A stretch of DNA of 39,904 nucleotides from Pseudomonadota bacterium (GCA_026399375.1 JAPLRD010000099.1:1-39904), one strand, 5' to 3'. Shown: positions 23,669-32,797, counted from the first letter of the stretch. Translations and numbers: made by a program. The notes: a model not told the origin generated them from the sequence alone.

Positions 23669-24682
23669 ATGAGCCGAATGATTTTCAGGCGCCTGCTCGG
23701 CGCCATTCCGAACATCATCGGCGTGGTGGTGGTCACGTTCCTGCTCACGCGCGCGCTGCCGGGGGATCCGGCGGCGTTCTACGCCGGGCAGGCCGCGACC
23801 AAGGAGGCGGTCGAGGAAATCCGCAAGTCGCTGGGTCTGGACAAGACCATGCTGCAGCAGTTCGGCTATTACGTGCGCGATCTGGCGCAGGGCGAACTCG
23901 GCAACTCGCTCTCCACCGGGCAGCCGGTCATCCGGGAACTGGCGACGCGCCTGCCGGCGTCGCTGGAACTCACGCTGTCGGGACTCCTCTTCGCCGCAGT
24001 GGTGGCGCTGCCGCTGGGCATCGCGGCGGCGACGCGCCCCGGATCGTGGATAGACCATGCCTGCCGCATCTCGACCACGGCCGGCGTGTCGTTGCCGACG
24101 TTTTTCACGGGACTGCTGCTCGCCTACATTTTCTATTTCAGACTCGGCTGGGCGCCCTCGCCCATAGGCCGGCTGGACCCGGTGTTTTCTTCGCCGGCGC
24201 AGGTCACCGGCTTCTATCTGGTCGACAGCCTCCTTGCGCGCGACGGCGAACTGTTCGTGGCGGCGCTGAAGCAGTTGATGCTGCCCGCCATCACCATGGG
24301 TCTCTTCGTCATGGCGCCGCTCGCGCGCATGACCCGCGCGGCCATGCTGGGCGTGTTGTCGTCGGAATTCATCCGCACCGCGCGAGCGAGCGGGTTGTCC
24401 TACTTCACCGTGCTCTACACCTATGCGTTTCGCAACGCGCTCCTGCCGGTGATCACCACCATGGGCATGGTGTTCTCCTTCCTGCTCGGCTCCAACGTGC
24501 TGGTGGAGAAAGTGTTCGCCTGGCCCGGCATCGGCAGTTACGCCATCGAGGCGCTGGTGTCCTCCGATTACGCGCCGGTGCAGGGCTTCGTGCTCGCGAT
24601 GGCCCTGCTCTACGTCGTGCTCAACCTTTGCATCGACATTCTCTACGGCCTGCTCGACCCGCGCATCGGCGTGGACGGCTGA
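23669..24682 (+). CDS. ABC transporter permease, DppB type
   Basis: A 337-residue inner-membrane permease of the DppB/OppB family with six membrane segments. The N-terminal IFRRLLGAIPNIIGVVVVTF anchor, LPGDPAAFYAG loop, and KSLGLDKTMLQQFGYYVRDLAQGELGNS region are typical, as is the EAA loop MTRAAMLGVLSSEFIRTARASGL near residue 222 in two parts, then FRNALLPVITTMG. It forms the channel with the DppC-type protein encoded next. It begins 18 bp after the binding-protein gene and ends eight bases before dppC, so one transcript is expected. Substrate specificity is set by the binding protein. Confidence 0.93.
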   Translation: MSRMIFRRLLGAIPNIIGVVVVTFLLTRALPGDPAAFYAGQAATKEAVEEIRKSLGLDKTMLQQFGYYVRDLAQGELGNSLSTGQPVIRELATRLPASLELTLSGLLFAAVVALPLGIAAATRPGSWIDHACRISTTAGVSLPTFFTGLLLAYIFYFRLGWAPSPIGRLDPVFSSPAQVTGFYLVDSLLARDGELFVAALKQLMLPAITMGLFVMAPLARMTRAAMLGVLSSEFIRTARASGLSYFTVLYTYAFRNALLPVITTMGMVFSFLLGSNVLVEKVFAWPGIGSYAIEALVSSDYAPVQGFVLAMALLYVVLNLCIDILYGLLDPRIGVDG

Positions 24683-24690
24683 AGACGCGC

Positions 24691-25536
24691 ATGAACCAGA
24701 CCTTGAAACATGTGCGTTACGTGATGAGCGAAAATCTCATCACCTTCGGTGCCTTCCTCCTGTTCCTCGGCTTCGTGCTGCTGGCCTTCATCGGGCCGTC
24801 GGTGGCGCCCTACGACCCGCTCGCCAGCGACACCGCCATCGCCATGCAGGCACCGTCGCTGGCGCACTGGTTCGGCACCGACCAGCTCGGGCGCGACATC
24901 CTGTCGCGCATCATTTTCGCCACGCGCCTGGATTTCGGCATCGCGGTGGCCGCGGTGGCGGTCTCCTTCGTCCTCGGCAGCGTGTTCGGCTGCATCGCCG
25001 GCTATTTCGGCGGCTGGATCGACCGCCTGGTGGGAAGGGTGGCCGACACCATCATGGCATTCCCTCTGTTCGTGCTCGCCATGGGCATCGTCGCCGCACT
25101 CGGCAACACCGTGAGCAACATCATCATCGCCACGGCGATCATCAACCTGCCGTTCTACATCCGCGTATCGCGCACGGAGATCAACGTCAGGCGCCATGCC
25201 GGCTTCGTCGAGGCGGCGCGCCTCTCGGGCAACTCGGACGCGCGCATCCTCGCGCTGCATCTTTTTCCCAATATCCTGCCGCCGATGATGGTGCAGATCT
25301 CGCTCAACATGGGCTGGGCCATACTCAACGCGGCGGGCCTGTCCTTCATCGGCCTGGGCGTGCGCCCGCCCACGCCGGAGTGGGGCATCATGGTCGCCGA
25401 AGGCGCGACCTACATCATCTCCGGCGAATGGTGGGTGGCGCTGTTCCCGGGCGCCGTGCTGATGCTCGCCGTATTTTGTTTCAACCTGCTCGGCGACGGC
25501 CTGCGCGACATCATCGATCCGCGGAGGCGCACATGA
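24691..25536 (+). CDS. ABC transporter permease, DppC type
   Basis: A 281-residue partner permease of the DppC/OppC family. The cytoplasmic N-terminus precedes the first span (LITFGAFLLFLGFVLLAFIG). APYDPLASD and HWFGTDQLGRDILSRIIFATRLDFGIA are hallmark segments, as are GWIDRLVGRVADTIMAFPLFVLA, the EAA region INVRRHAGFVEAARLSGNS, HLFPNILPPMMVQ, and the C-terminal FNLLGDGLRDIIDPRRR. The ATG at 24691 follows the dppB-type stop by eight bases. Its TGA overlaps the ATG of the first ATPase as ATGA. Together with the DppB-type protein it forms the transporter core. Confidence 0.93.
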   Translation: MNQTLKHVRYVMSENLITFGAFLLFLGFVLLAFIGPSVAPYDPLASDTAIAMQAPSLAHWFGTDQLGRDILSRIIFATRLDFGIAVAAVAVSFVLGSVFGCIAGYFGGWIDRLVGRVADTIMAFPLFVLAMGIVAALGNTVSNIIIATAIINLPFYIRVSRTEINVRRHAGFVEAARLSGNSDARILALHLFPNILPPMMVQISLNMGWAILNAAGLSFIGLGVRPPTPEWGIMVAEGATYIISGEWWVALFPGAVLMLAVFCFNLLGDGLRDIIDPRRRT

Positions 25537-26522
25537 GCCTCGTCCGCGCGGACAACCGTCCGGCCCCGCTGCTCGAAGTGAAGGACCTGAGCCTGGAATT
25601 CCGCACCCGCGACGGGCTGGTGCACGCGCTCGAAGACGTGAATTTCGAGATCGCCAAGGGCGAGATGGTCGGCATCGTCGGCGAATCGGGCTCGGGAAAG
25701 TCGGTGATGTGCTATGCGGTCATGGGCATCCTCGACGGCGCGGCGCGCATCGGCAGCGGCAGCGCCGTCTTCGGCGGCCTGGACCTGCTCCACGCCAGGC
25801 AGGCCGACCTGGAGGAGATCCGCGGCCGCGAGATCTCCATGATCTTCCAAAACCCGCGCACGGCGCTCAACCCGATCCGCAAAGTGGGCCGGCAGATCGA
25901 GGACGTGCTGCGGCGCCATACCACCACCCTGCGCGACAATCTGAAAGCGCGCGCGATCGAATGCCTGACGCAGGTTCGCATCCCGGATCCGGCGCGCCGC
26001 TACGCCGCCTACCCGTTCGAACTCTCCGGCGGACAATGCCAGCGCATCATGATTGCGCTGGCCCTGGCCTGCAATCCCGCCCTGCTGATCGCCGACGAAC
26101 CGACCACCGGCCTCGACGTGACCACGCAGGCCGCGATCATGGACCTGATCCGCGAGCTTTCACTGAGCCGCGGCATGTCCACGCTGCTGATCACCCACGA
26201 TCTCGGCCTGGCCGCCGAGCACTGCGACCGCATCGTGGTGATGCACGCCGGGCACATCGTCGAGAGTGCCAGCACCGAAGAAATATTCCGTTCGCCGAAA
26301 CATCCCTACACCGCGAAACTGATCGCCGCCACGCCGCAAGGCGCGAGCAAGCTGCGCGAACTCACTTCCATCGCCGGCAACCTGCCCGATCTGCGTCGCT
26401 CGAACCTGCCGCCTTGCCGCTTCTCCGAGCGCTGTGAACGGGTGACTGCGAACTGCGCGCAGAAGCTGGTGCAAGCCGTTGTTGCGCCGGGGCATACGGT
26501 GACCTGCTGGAACCCGCAATAG
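25533..26522 (+). CDS. ABC transporter ATP-binding protein, DppD type
   Basis: A 329-residue ATPase of the oligopeptide/dipeptide group. Walker A GESGSGKSV near residue 51, Q-loop MIFQNPRTALNP, signature ELSGGQCQR near 167, Walker B LLIADEPTTGLD, and H-loop LLITHDLGLAAEH are all intact. The C-terminal extension has the Cys cluster typical of DppD/OppD (CRFSERCERVTANC and a later Cys), which binds a 4Fe-4S cluster in characterised relatives. It starts within the upstream permease stop (ATGA) and ends exactly one codon before the next ATPase, so the genes are co-translated. Confidence 0.94.
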   Translation: MSLVRADNRPAPLLEVKDLSLEFRTRDGLVHALEDVNFEIAKGEMVGIVGESGSGKSVMCYAVMGILDGAARIGSGSAVFGGLDLLHARQADLEEIRGREISMIFQNPRTALNPIRKVGRQIEDVLRRHTTTLRDNLKARAIECLTQVRIPDPARRYAAYPFELSGGQCQRIMIALALACNPALLIADEPTTGLDVTTQAAIMDLIRELSLSRGMSTLLITHDLGLAAEHCDRIVVMHAGHIVESASTEEIFRSPKHPYTAKLIAATPQGASKLRELTSIAGNLPDLRRSNLPPCRFSERCERVTANCAQKLVQAVVAPGHTVTCWNPQ

Positions 26523-27554
26523 ATGAACGACCTTCTGCAAATAGATCACTTGGTAAAGAAGTTTCCGGTGAGCACGCCCGCGTCCTGGCTGGACCGGCTG
26601 CGCGGCAAGACGCAGGTGCCGCATCTGCTGCATGCAGTCGACGAAGTGAGCTTCGAAATTCGACGCGGCGAGTCGATAGGACTGGTAGGGGAATCCGGCT
26701 GCGGCAAGTCGACGCTGGTGCGCCTGGTGACCAGGCTGCTCGACCCGAGCACAGGCGGCATCCGCTTCGAAGGCAGGCAGGTCGGCCTTGTGCCGGCGAA
26801 AGATTTCGCGTCCTCTCCCGATCGTGCCTCCATCCAGATGGTGTTTCAGGATCCGACCGACAGTCTCAATCCGCGCTATACCGCCTTCGATACCATCGCC
26901 GAACCGATACGACTGCTGGGCGTCGACGGCGACAAGCAGAATCTGCAGGCGCGCGTGCAGGAGCTTGCGACCCGGACCGGACTGCCGCTTGAGTTGCTGC
27001 CGCGTTTCCCGCACCAGCTTTCCGGCGGGCAGAAGGCGCGCGTAGGAATCGCGCGCGCCATCTCGCTGCGGCCGAAGCTGCTCATCCTGGATGAGCCCAC
27101 GGCGGCGCTGGACGTGTCGGTGCAGGCGGTCATCCTGCATCTTCTGGCCGACCTGCGCGAACAACTGGGCATGAGTTATCTGTTCGTGTCGCACGACCTG
27201 AACATCGTGCGCCTGCTGTGCGACCGTGTGCTGGTGATGTATCTGGGAAAGATGGTCGAGTCAGGCCCCGCCGGGGAGTTGTTCCGCCATCCGCTTCACC
27301 CGTACACCAAAGCGCTGATCGCAGCCATTCCGAATGCCGCGGGCAGGAAGTCCGATGCGCGCCCGCAAACGAGCCGGCTCGCAGGTGAACCGTTGAGCCC
27401 CATCGATCCCGATCCGAATGTATGCCGTTTCTACGGCCGCTGCCCCAAAGGCGAATCCCGCTGCGCCGAAGCCGCGCCGCTGTTGCGGCCCATGTCCGGG
27501 GAGCGCTGGGTCGCCTGCCACTTTCCGGAAAACGAGAACAGAGAGGCCCCATGA
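26523..27554 (+). CDS. ABC transporter ATP-binding protein, DppF type
   Basis: A 343-residue second ATPase. Walker [10 protein letters not shown] near residue 57, Q-loop [12 protein letters not shown], signature QLSGGQKAR near 170, Walker [15 protein letters not shown], and H-loop [11 protein letters not shown] are visible. The C-terminal region again has spaced cysteines ([19 protein letters not shown]) suggesting an Fe-S cluster. The insertion [24 protein letters not shown] before Walker A is typical of the DppF branch. It directly abuts the DppD-type gene, and its TGA overlaps the atzG-like ATG as ATGA, tying the transporter to the amidase pair. Confidence 0.94.
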   Translation: MNDLLQIDHLVKKFPVSTPASWLDRLRGKTQVPHLLHAVDEVSFEIRRGESIGLVGESGCGKSTLVRLVTRLLDPSTGGIRFEGRQVGLVPAKDFASSPDRASIQMVFQDPTDSLNPRYTAFDTIAEPIRLLGVDGDKQNLQARVQELATRTGLPLELLPRFPHQLSGGQKARVGIARAISLRPKLLILDEPTAALDVSVQAVILHLLADLREQLGMSYLFVSHDLNIVRLLCDRVLVMYLGKMVESGPAGELFRHPLHPYTKALIAAIPNAAGRKSDARPQTSRLAGEPLSPIDPDPNVCRFYGRCPKGESRCAEAAPLLRPMSGERWVACHFPENENREAP

Positions 27555-27739
27555 ACGATCCCGAGCACATCGCAGCCTACGTCGACGCGGCGGCGCAGCT
27601 GATCGGCCTGCCGCTGGATCCCGCCCACCGCGAGGGCGTGGTGAAGCAATTCACCGGCGTGGCGAACGTGGCGCGGCTGGTGATGGATTTTCCGCTGCCG
27701 GCGGAGATAGAGTCCGCGACGGTGCTGCGCCATGACTGA
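27551..27739 (+). CDS. atzG: AtzG-like small subunit (DUF4089)
   Basis: A 62-residue protein of the AtzG/DUF4089 type: a small helical subunit that binds and stabilises AtzE in 1-carboxybiuret hydrolase, much as GatC does for GatA. The sequence HIAAYVDAAAQLIGLPLDP, then VKQFTGVANVARLVMDFPLP, is the family pattern of two helices and a conserved LPLDP/FPLP pair. ATG 27551 overlaps the upstream ATPase stop, and its own TGA lies eight bases into the atzE-like gene. GAGAGG precedes the start. Such a short gene is easily missed; the double overlap makes it convincing. Confidence 0.88.
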   Translation: MNDPEHIAAYVDAAAQLIGLPLDPAHREGVVKQFTGVANVARLVMDFPLPAEIESATVLRHD

Positions 27740-29120
27740 GGCCTCCATGCAGGCCGTGGCCACGGCGGCAGCGGTGGCGAGCGGCAAGGTAAGTGCGGTC
27801 GAGATCACCAGGGCGGCGCTCGCGCGCGTCGCCAGCCTGGACAAGAGCATCAACGCCTTTACCGAAGTGACGGAGGAGCGGGCGCTGGCCGAAGCCGCAG
27901 CCATCGACGCGCGGCGCGCGCGGGGCGAGGCCTTGCCTCCGCTCGCCGGGGTGCCCTATGCTGTGAAGAACCTGTTCGACGTGCGCGGCTTGAAGACGCT
28001 CGCCGGTTCGAAGATCAACCGCGACCTCGCGCCGGCCGCAGCCGACGCGGTGCTGATCGAGCGCCTGGGCGCGGCCGGGGCGGTGCTTCTGGGCGCGCTC
28101 AACATGGACGAGTACGCCTACGGCTTCACCACCGAGAACACGCATTACGGCGCGACGCGCAATCCCCACGATACGACCTGTATCGCCGGTGGTTCTTCCG
28201 GCGGCTCCGCGGCTGCGGTCGCCGCCGGTTTCGTTCCGCTCGCGCTGGGATCGGACACCAACGGCTCCATCCGCGTGCCCTCTTCATTGTGCGGCATTTT
28301 CGGGCTCAAGCCCACCTATGGCCGGCTGTCGCGGCGCGGCAGCTATATGTTCGCCGCGAGCTTCGACCATCTCGGCCCCTTCGCGCGCTCGGCGGCGGAT
28401 CTCGCCGCCTGCTATGACGCCATGCAGGGCCCGGACCCGCTCGATCACGCCTGCGCGCCGCGCGCGGCCGAGCCGGTGTCGGGGCAAATCGGGCGCGGCA
28501 TCGAAGGTCTCAGGATGGCGATGCTCGACGGATATTTCGAAACCAACGCCGGGCCGCAGGCGTTGGCGGCGCGCGACACGGTCTGCGCTGCGCTCAAGGT
28601 CACGCGCCGGGTGACGCTCCCGGAAGTCGCGCGGGCCCGCGCCAGCGCATTTGTGATCACCACCTCCGAGGGCGCGAACCTGCATTTCCCGGACTTGGTG
28701 CGGCGTCCGGGCGATTTCGACCCGGCGGTGCGCGACCGCTTTCTCGCCGGCGCGCTGGTGCCGGGAACGTGGGTGGTTCAGGCGCAGCGCCTGCGCCAGT
28801 GGTTCCGCGCGCGCGTGCTGGAGCGGCTCCGCGACGTCGATATCCTGATCGCGCCGGCGACGCCCTGGCCCGCACTGCCGGTGCACACCGAGTACGCCGA
28901 CTTGAACGGCGAACAACTGCTGGTGCGGCCGAGCATGGGTCTCTTGACGCAGCCCATCTCTTTCATCGGCCTGCCGGTGGTCGCAGTGCCGGTGCACGGC
29001 CAGGGGCGCCTGCCCATAGGCGTGCAGGTGATCGCCGCGCCCTGGCGCGAGGCCGACGCCCTGCGCGTCGCTGATTATCTCGGGCGCGAAGGCGTTTGCG
29101 TCGCCCCAGTCCCGATCTAG
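27732..29120 (+). CDS. atzE: AtzE-like amidase (1-carboxybiuret hydrolase type)
   Basis: A 462-residue amidase-signature enzyme. The triad is intact: Lys79 in PYAVKNLFD, the [10 protein letters not shown] loop at 153-162, and nucleophile Ser179 in [12 protein letters not shown]. The [17 protein letters not shown] segment and [19 protein letters not shown] are characteristic of the AtzE/GatA branch. In the cyanuric acid pathway AtzE with AtzG removes ammonia from 1-carboxybiuret to give 1,3-dicarboxyurea or allophanate, which AtzF then hydrolyses. Here atzE is last in an operon that starts with atzF-like, with no cyanuric acid hydrolase in view, so the natural substrate may be something the adjacent ABC transporter imports. 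ATG 27732 overlaps atzG. The AtzE assignment leans on the atzG partner and on motifs; other amidase activities remain possible. Confidence 0.88.
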   Translation: MTEASMQAVATAAAVASGKVSAVEITRAALARVASLDKSINAFTEVTEERALAEAAAIDARRARGEALPPLAGVPYAVKNLFDVRGLKTLAGSKINRDLAPAAADAVLIERLGAAGAVLLGALNMDEYAYGFTTENTHYGATRNPHDTTCIAGGSSGGSAAAVAAGFVPLALGSDTNGSIRVPSSLCGIFGLKPTYGRLSRRGSYMFAASFDHLGPFARSAADLAACYDAMQGPDPLDHACAPRAAEPVSGQIGRGIEGLRMAMLDGYFETNAGPQALAARDTVCAALKVTRRVTLPEVARARASAFVITTSEGANLHFPDLVRRPGDFDPAVRDRFLAGALVPGTWVVQAQRLRQWFRARVLERLRDVDILIAPATPWPALPVHTEYADLNGEQLLVRPSMGLLTQPISFIGLPVVAVPVHGQGRLPIGVQVIAAPWREADALRVADYLGREGVCVAPVPI

Positions 29121-29177
29121 CACCTGCTCGTCGCTCTGCGATTAGAATGCGAGGCATTGCCCGCGCAAAGGAATCGC

Positions 29178-29960
29178 ATGTCTGAAATTCTGCAAACCGA
29201 GGAAAAAGACGGAATCTGGACGGTGCGCCTCAACCGCCCCGAGGTGCGCAACGCCTTTTCCATGGAACTGATGCGCAGCATGACGCAGACCGCCGAGCGC
29301 CTGCGCGACGAGGACGGCGCGCGTGCCGTCATCCTCACCGCCGCCGGCGAAAACTTTTCCGCCGGCATGGACCTGAAGGATCCCAAGCGCTGGCCCGCCG
29401 AAAAGACCCGGCTGGCCGAGCGGCGCGCCCTTGCCTCCGCCGGCGAGCGCATGTGCCAGGCGTGGGAGAACATTCCGGCGATGACCCTGTGTGCGATCGA
29501 AGGCCATTGCATCGGCGGCGGTGCGGCGCTGGCGGTGGCCACCGATTTTCGCGTCATCGGTGCCTCGGCCTGGTTCTGGCTGCCGGAAATCGCCATCGGC
29601 ATCCCGATGGGCTGGGGCGCGCTGCCGCGCCTGGTGAGCCTGCTCGGTCCGGCGAAAGCGAAGCGCTACATCATATTGTGCGAGCGCTTCAAGGGACGGG
29701 AGGCGATCGATTTCGGCCTGGCCGAATATCTGGTCGCCGACGGACAGGCTTACGCCGAGGCGCAAAAGATCGCGGCGAGCATAGTCCAATTGCCCGAGGT
29801 TCCGGTGAAAATGAGCAAGGAAAGCATCAACGCCACGGCCAACGCGCTCAACCATCTCGCCTCGCACATGGCGAGCGACCAGGTGTCGCTCGCCGCGGCA
29901 AGCGAGGAAGCGGTTGCTGCGCGCGAGCGCTTCGCGGCGAAAAGAAAGGACCGTCGATGA
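29178..29960 (+). CDS. Crotonase-fold protein lacking both hydratase glutamates
   Basis: A 260-residue enoyl-CoA hydratase/isomerase family protein. Oxyanion-hole segments are present (AAGENFSAGMDLKD near residue 58; EGHCIGGGAALAVATDFRV near 105). The first catalytic Glu of true hydratases is Ala here (GGGAALA versus GGGCELA), and the second region reads IGIPMGWGALPRL without Glu. It therefore probably is not a simple crotonase; isomerase, hydrolase or other CoA-thioester chemistry is possible. The ATG at 29178 has AAGGA six bases upstream. A TAGAAT (29143-29148) just upstream could be a -10 box, with no good -35. It is followed on the same strand by the serine hydrolase gene after 16 bp. Confidence 0.86.
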   Translation: MSEILQTEEKDGIWTVRLNRPEVRNAFSMELMRSMTQTAERLRDEDGARAVILTAAGENFSAGMDLKDPKRWPAEKTRLAERRALASAGERMCQAWENIPAMTLCAIEGHCIGGGAALAVATDFRVIGASAWFWLPEIAIGIPMGWGALPRLVSLLGPAKAKRYIILCERFKGREAIDFGLAEYLVADGQAYAEAQKIAASIVQLPEVPVKMSKESINATANALNHLASHMASDQVSLAAASEEAVAARERFAAKRKDRR

Positions 29961-29976
29961 ACGCACGGAAAGCCCG

Positions 29977-31050
29977 ATGACAGCGCGCTTTAACGGCCCG
30001 GCGAGCTTGCGCAGCGCGGTGGATTTCGCCGTCGCGCACGAGGTGGCGTGGAGCCGCGACAACAGCGACCCCTGGGGCGTGCACGGCGCGGACCCGCCGC
30101 CGTGGAACCGGCTGCTGGGCCCGGTATCGCCGCGCGGGCCGGTCTCCGGCGCGATCCAGCAGCGCGGAAACCTGCTCGCTACCTGGGGCGAACCCGCGCG
30201 CCCCGATCTCACCTTCAGCGTGGCGAAGACCTACCTCGCACTGCTTGCGGGCGTTGCCTTCGATCGCGGGCTGTTGCCCGACGTGAACGAGCCGGTGAGC
30301 GTGCGCGCGCCCGGAATCGGCTTCGACAGCGAACACAATCGCCGCGTCACCTGGGCGCACCTGCTGCAACAAACGAGCGAATGGGAAGGTACGTCCTTCG
30401 GCGTTCCGGACCAGGTCGACCGTTATCGCTTCGTCCAATTCCAGGGCAAGCCGCCCGCAGGCAAGAAGGGCGATGCGCGGCCGCTGGGCGCGCCCGGCAG
30501 CTACTGGGAATACAACGACGTGCGCATCAACCAGCTGTCGCTGGCGCTGATGCATCTGTTCCGCCGCCCGCTGCCGGAGGTGTTTCGAGAGGAAATCATG
30601 CGACCGATAGGCGCGAGCGAGGAATGGCGCTGGGTCGGTTACGACAACTCCTGGGTCGACCTGAACGGGAGCAGGGTGCAATCGGTTCCGGGCGGCAGCC
30701 ATTGGGGCGGCGGTGTTTCCATCAGCAGTCTGGACCAGGTGCGCATAGCTCAAATGCTGCTGGCCGAAGGGCGCTGCGACGGGCGGCAGGTGATCTCGGG
30801 CAACTGGATGGAACGCATGCGCGCACCCTGCGCGCTGGCGCCGTTCTACGGCTATCTCATCTGGTTGAACAGGGAGCGCAGCGTGTTCCCCAGCGCACCC
30901 GCATCCAGCTACTTCGCCATCGGGGCCGGCGGATCGATCACCTGGATCGATCCGGGACGGCAGCTGGTGGTCGTCGTGCGCTGGATCGATTCAGAACACG
31001 CAGACAGGTTCTTCGGCATGGTCGGCGAGGCGCTGGACGCGCCGGGCTGA
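29977..31050 (+). CDS. Beta-lactamase-fold serine hydrolase
   Basis: A 357-residue member of the class C beta-lactamase/penicillin-binding-protein-like family (often esterases or peptidases). The nucleophile motif S-x-x-K is SVAK near residue 83 (TFSVAKTYLALLAG). The second motif is YND in YWEYNDVRINQ near 180, in the Y-x-N position. A Gly-rich strand, GAGGSITWIDP, is in the HxG/KTG position near the C-terminus. WEYNDVRIN and the WDxLLQQTSEW-type HLLQQTSEWEG are typical. No signal peptide is visible, suggesting a cytosolic esterase-like role. The ATG at 29977 is the first start after the crotonase gene and lies close to it, so they may share a transcript. Substrate unknown. Confidence 0.85.
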   Translation: MTARFNGPASLRSAVDFAVAHEVAWSRDNSDPWGVHGADPPPWNRLLGPVSPRGPVSGAIQQRGNLLATWGEPARPDLTFSVAKTYLALLAGVAFDRGLLPDVNEPVSVRAPGIGFDSEHNRRVTWAHLLQQTSEWEGTSFGVPDQVDRYRFVQFQGKPPAGKKGDARPLGAPGSYWEYNDVRINQLSLALMHLFRRPLPEVFREEIMRPIGASEEWRWVGYDNSWVDLNGSRVQSVPGGSHWGGGVSISSLDQVRIAQMLLAEGRCDGRQVISGNWMERMRAPCALAPFYGYLIWLNRERSVFPSAPASSYFAIGAGGSITWIDPGRQLVVVVRWIDSEHADRFFGMVGEALDAPG

Positions 31051-31071
31051 CGCAGCCTTGCCTGCAGAACG

Positions 31072-31551
31072 TCAGCGCCGCAGTATCTTCGTCAGGGATT
31101 CAGCGCTCAGGGAATGCGCCTGGCCGAATCCCGCGACGAAGCGTGCCGACAGCGGCCGGATCAGGAAGATCGAGAAGTCGGCGAAGCCGAACATCTGTTC
31201 TGCATCCGGAAATCGCGCCAGATAGGCGGCCCGGTAAGCGGGCAGTGCGGCCGCGTCGGCAGCCACCTGTTCTGCCGTTGCCTGCACCGAGACCCGCTCC
31301 AGGCCCAGCGGCGATTTTTCCCCGCCTTCGGTTTCGGCGACGAGCAGGCTCACGCGCGCGTCAGCGAGCATGTCCCTCGTGTGCGCCGCCAGCGTGCTCA
31401 CGTGGATCAGGAAACCAGAGCCATCGGCGGCGATTGCGTACGGCACCATGGACACATAGGGTGCGCCGCCGTGCAGCGTGCCCAGTGCCGCTGTGGAGCG
31501 CGCGTGAACCAGGCGCGCCAGGCGAGGGTGCAACTCAGAGGGAAGCGCCAT
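31072..31551 (-). CDS. FMN-binding split-barrel protein (HugZ/pyridoxamine-oxidase-like)
   Basis: A 159-residue protein of the pyridoxamine 5'-phosphate oxidase-like split-barrel superfamily, similar to heme-utilisation (HugZ-type) proteins. HARSTAALGTLHGGAPYVSMVPYA is the opening beta-strand pair, and LIHVSTLAAHTRDMLADARVSLLVAE is the conserved flavin-contact region; PAYRAAYLARFPDAEQMFGFADFSIFLI and ARFVAGFGQAHSL complete the barrel. A flavin or heme role is likely but not shown. The start ATG (31551-31549) lies inside the end of the HD-GYP gene, overlapping it by 17 bp, with AGAGGGAAGCGCC upstream, so translation is coupled. A longer in-frame extension upstream is only antisense-like shadow. 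Confidence 0.82.
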   Translation of the reverse strand: MALPSELHPRLARLVHARSTAALGTLHGGAPYVSMVPYAIAADGSGFLIHVSTLAAHTRDMLADARVSLLVAETEGGEKSPLGLERVSVQATAEQVAADAAALPAYRAAYLARFPDAEQMFGFADFSIFLIRPLSARFVAGFGQAHSLSAESLTKILRR

Positions 31552-32797
31552 GGACGGTGGGATTGCCGATGGCGGCGCGATGGCAGCCCGCAAGATCCGC
31601 GGAAACGAGTTCAACGATGCCGGCATCAAGTCCACCCTCTTTCACCCCGCTGAGCAGCGTGCCGAGGATGGCGTCCGGCGCCATAGATTTTCGATAGGGT
31701 CGTTCCTGTGCCAGAGCCTGATAGATGTCGGCTACGCCGATGATGCGCGATTCGACGGGAATCCTTTCGGCGGCGAGGCGAAAAGGGTAGCCCGTTCCGT
31801 TCAGCTTTTCATGGTGCTGTGCGGCCCAGGAGGCGACGTTCTCGAGTACGCCTGTACCGTCGAGAATCTGGAAGGTGACGTACGGGTGAGTCTTCATCCG
31901 GTCGGTTTCTATGTCGGTCAGCTGTCTCGGGGCTTCGAGTATATCCTCTGGAATCTGCATCTTCCCGATGTCGTGCAGCAGTCCCGCCACTTCTATCAAA
32001 TCGCAGTGATCGGAGTCGAAGCCGTGGCGCTGCGCCATATGCCGGGCCAGGCGTGCGACACCGGTCGAGTGTTCGTGGGTAAACGGCGATTTTGCGTCGA
32101 CGATTTCTGCGAATATCCTGGCCACCCGGTGGAAGGTCTGCCAGTCTATGCCGATCGTATTCGACCGCTTCGCCATCGACGCCTGAAAGGCCTGGATGTC
32201 CTCGGTCGAGAGCAGCGGCATCCAGAACGCGCCCGATGCCGATTCGGCAAGGAAGGCGTCGACCAGTTCCGGTGCAAATATGGTGCCGCGATGCCTGGCG
32301 ACGATCGCGCGAATTTCGTCGGTGTGCCCGAGCAGAGAGACGTCACCGTAGTACGGGGCCGAAAGCACGTCAATCCGGTCCGCGAGATAGATCAGGTTTG
32401 CACGGATGACGAGCTGCGGATCGAACTTCCCGCCCGACAATTCGCACCAGCGGGTGTGGTGGTGCAGGATCAGGGGCGCGAAGTGCGCGAGAGGGGCAAA
32501 ATCGGACAGCCGGTCGTGCCCCAGCTGGCAGTGTGACTGCGCACCGTTCCATTCCATCTCGTTGAGCAGGCTGCGGTGCTCGCGCGTCGTCGATACACCG
32601 CAGTCATGGAGCAGTCCTGCGTCGTAGAGCAGGTGCTGCGCATCAGTGTCATAACCAAGGCGCCGGGCCAGGCGCACCAGCAGCATCCCGACCCGTCTGC
32701 CGTGGTAGTAATCGTCCACTCCGACGAGATCGACCGTATGCGCGAGCATGGAAACGAGCTTGCGCAGATCAAGGTTCAATTCGTGAGTAACTTGCAC
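31535..32797 (-). CDS. Tandem HD / HD-GYP cyclic-di-GMP phosphodiesterase-like protein
   Basis: A 420-residue protein with two HD-type domains. The N-terminal one keeps all usual HD ligands: His in YYHGRRVG near residue 35, HD in LLHDCGVS, His cluster LILHHHTRW, and ADRIDVL. It lacks a GYP motif. The C-terminal HD-GYP domain (about residues 230-400) has EHSTGVARLARH, GLLHDIGKMQIPEDIL, HHEKLNGTGYP and GVADIYQAL, so it is predicted to hydrolyse c-di-GMP. No sensory or membrane domain is visible. A GTG start (32797) with GGGGAG seven bases upstream is preferred over a TTG further upstream. Its 3' end overlaps the split-barrel gene. Confidence 0.9.
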   Translation of the reverse strand: MQVTHELNLDLRKLVSMLAHTVDLVGVDDYYHGRRVGMLLVRLARRLGYDTDAQHLLYDAGLLHDCGVSTTREHRSLLNEMEWNGAQSHCQLGHDRLSDFAPLAHFAPLILHHHTRWCELSGGKFDPQLVIRANLIYLADRIDVLSAPYYGDVSLLGHTDEIRAIVARHRGTIFAPELVDAFLAESASGAFWMPLLSTEDIQAFQASMAKRSNTIGIDWQTFHRVARIFAEIVDAKSPFTHEHSTGVARLARHMAQRHGFDSDHCDLIEVAGLLHDIGKMQIPEDILEAPRQLTDIETDRMKTHPYVTFQILDGTGVLENVASWAAQHHEKLNGTGYPFRLAAERIPVESRIIGVADIYQALAQERPYRKSMAPDAILGTLLSGVKEGGLDAGIVELVSADLAGCHRAAIGNPTVHGASL

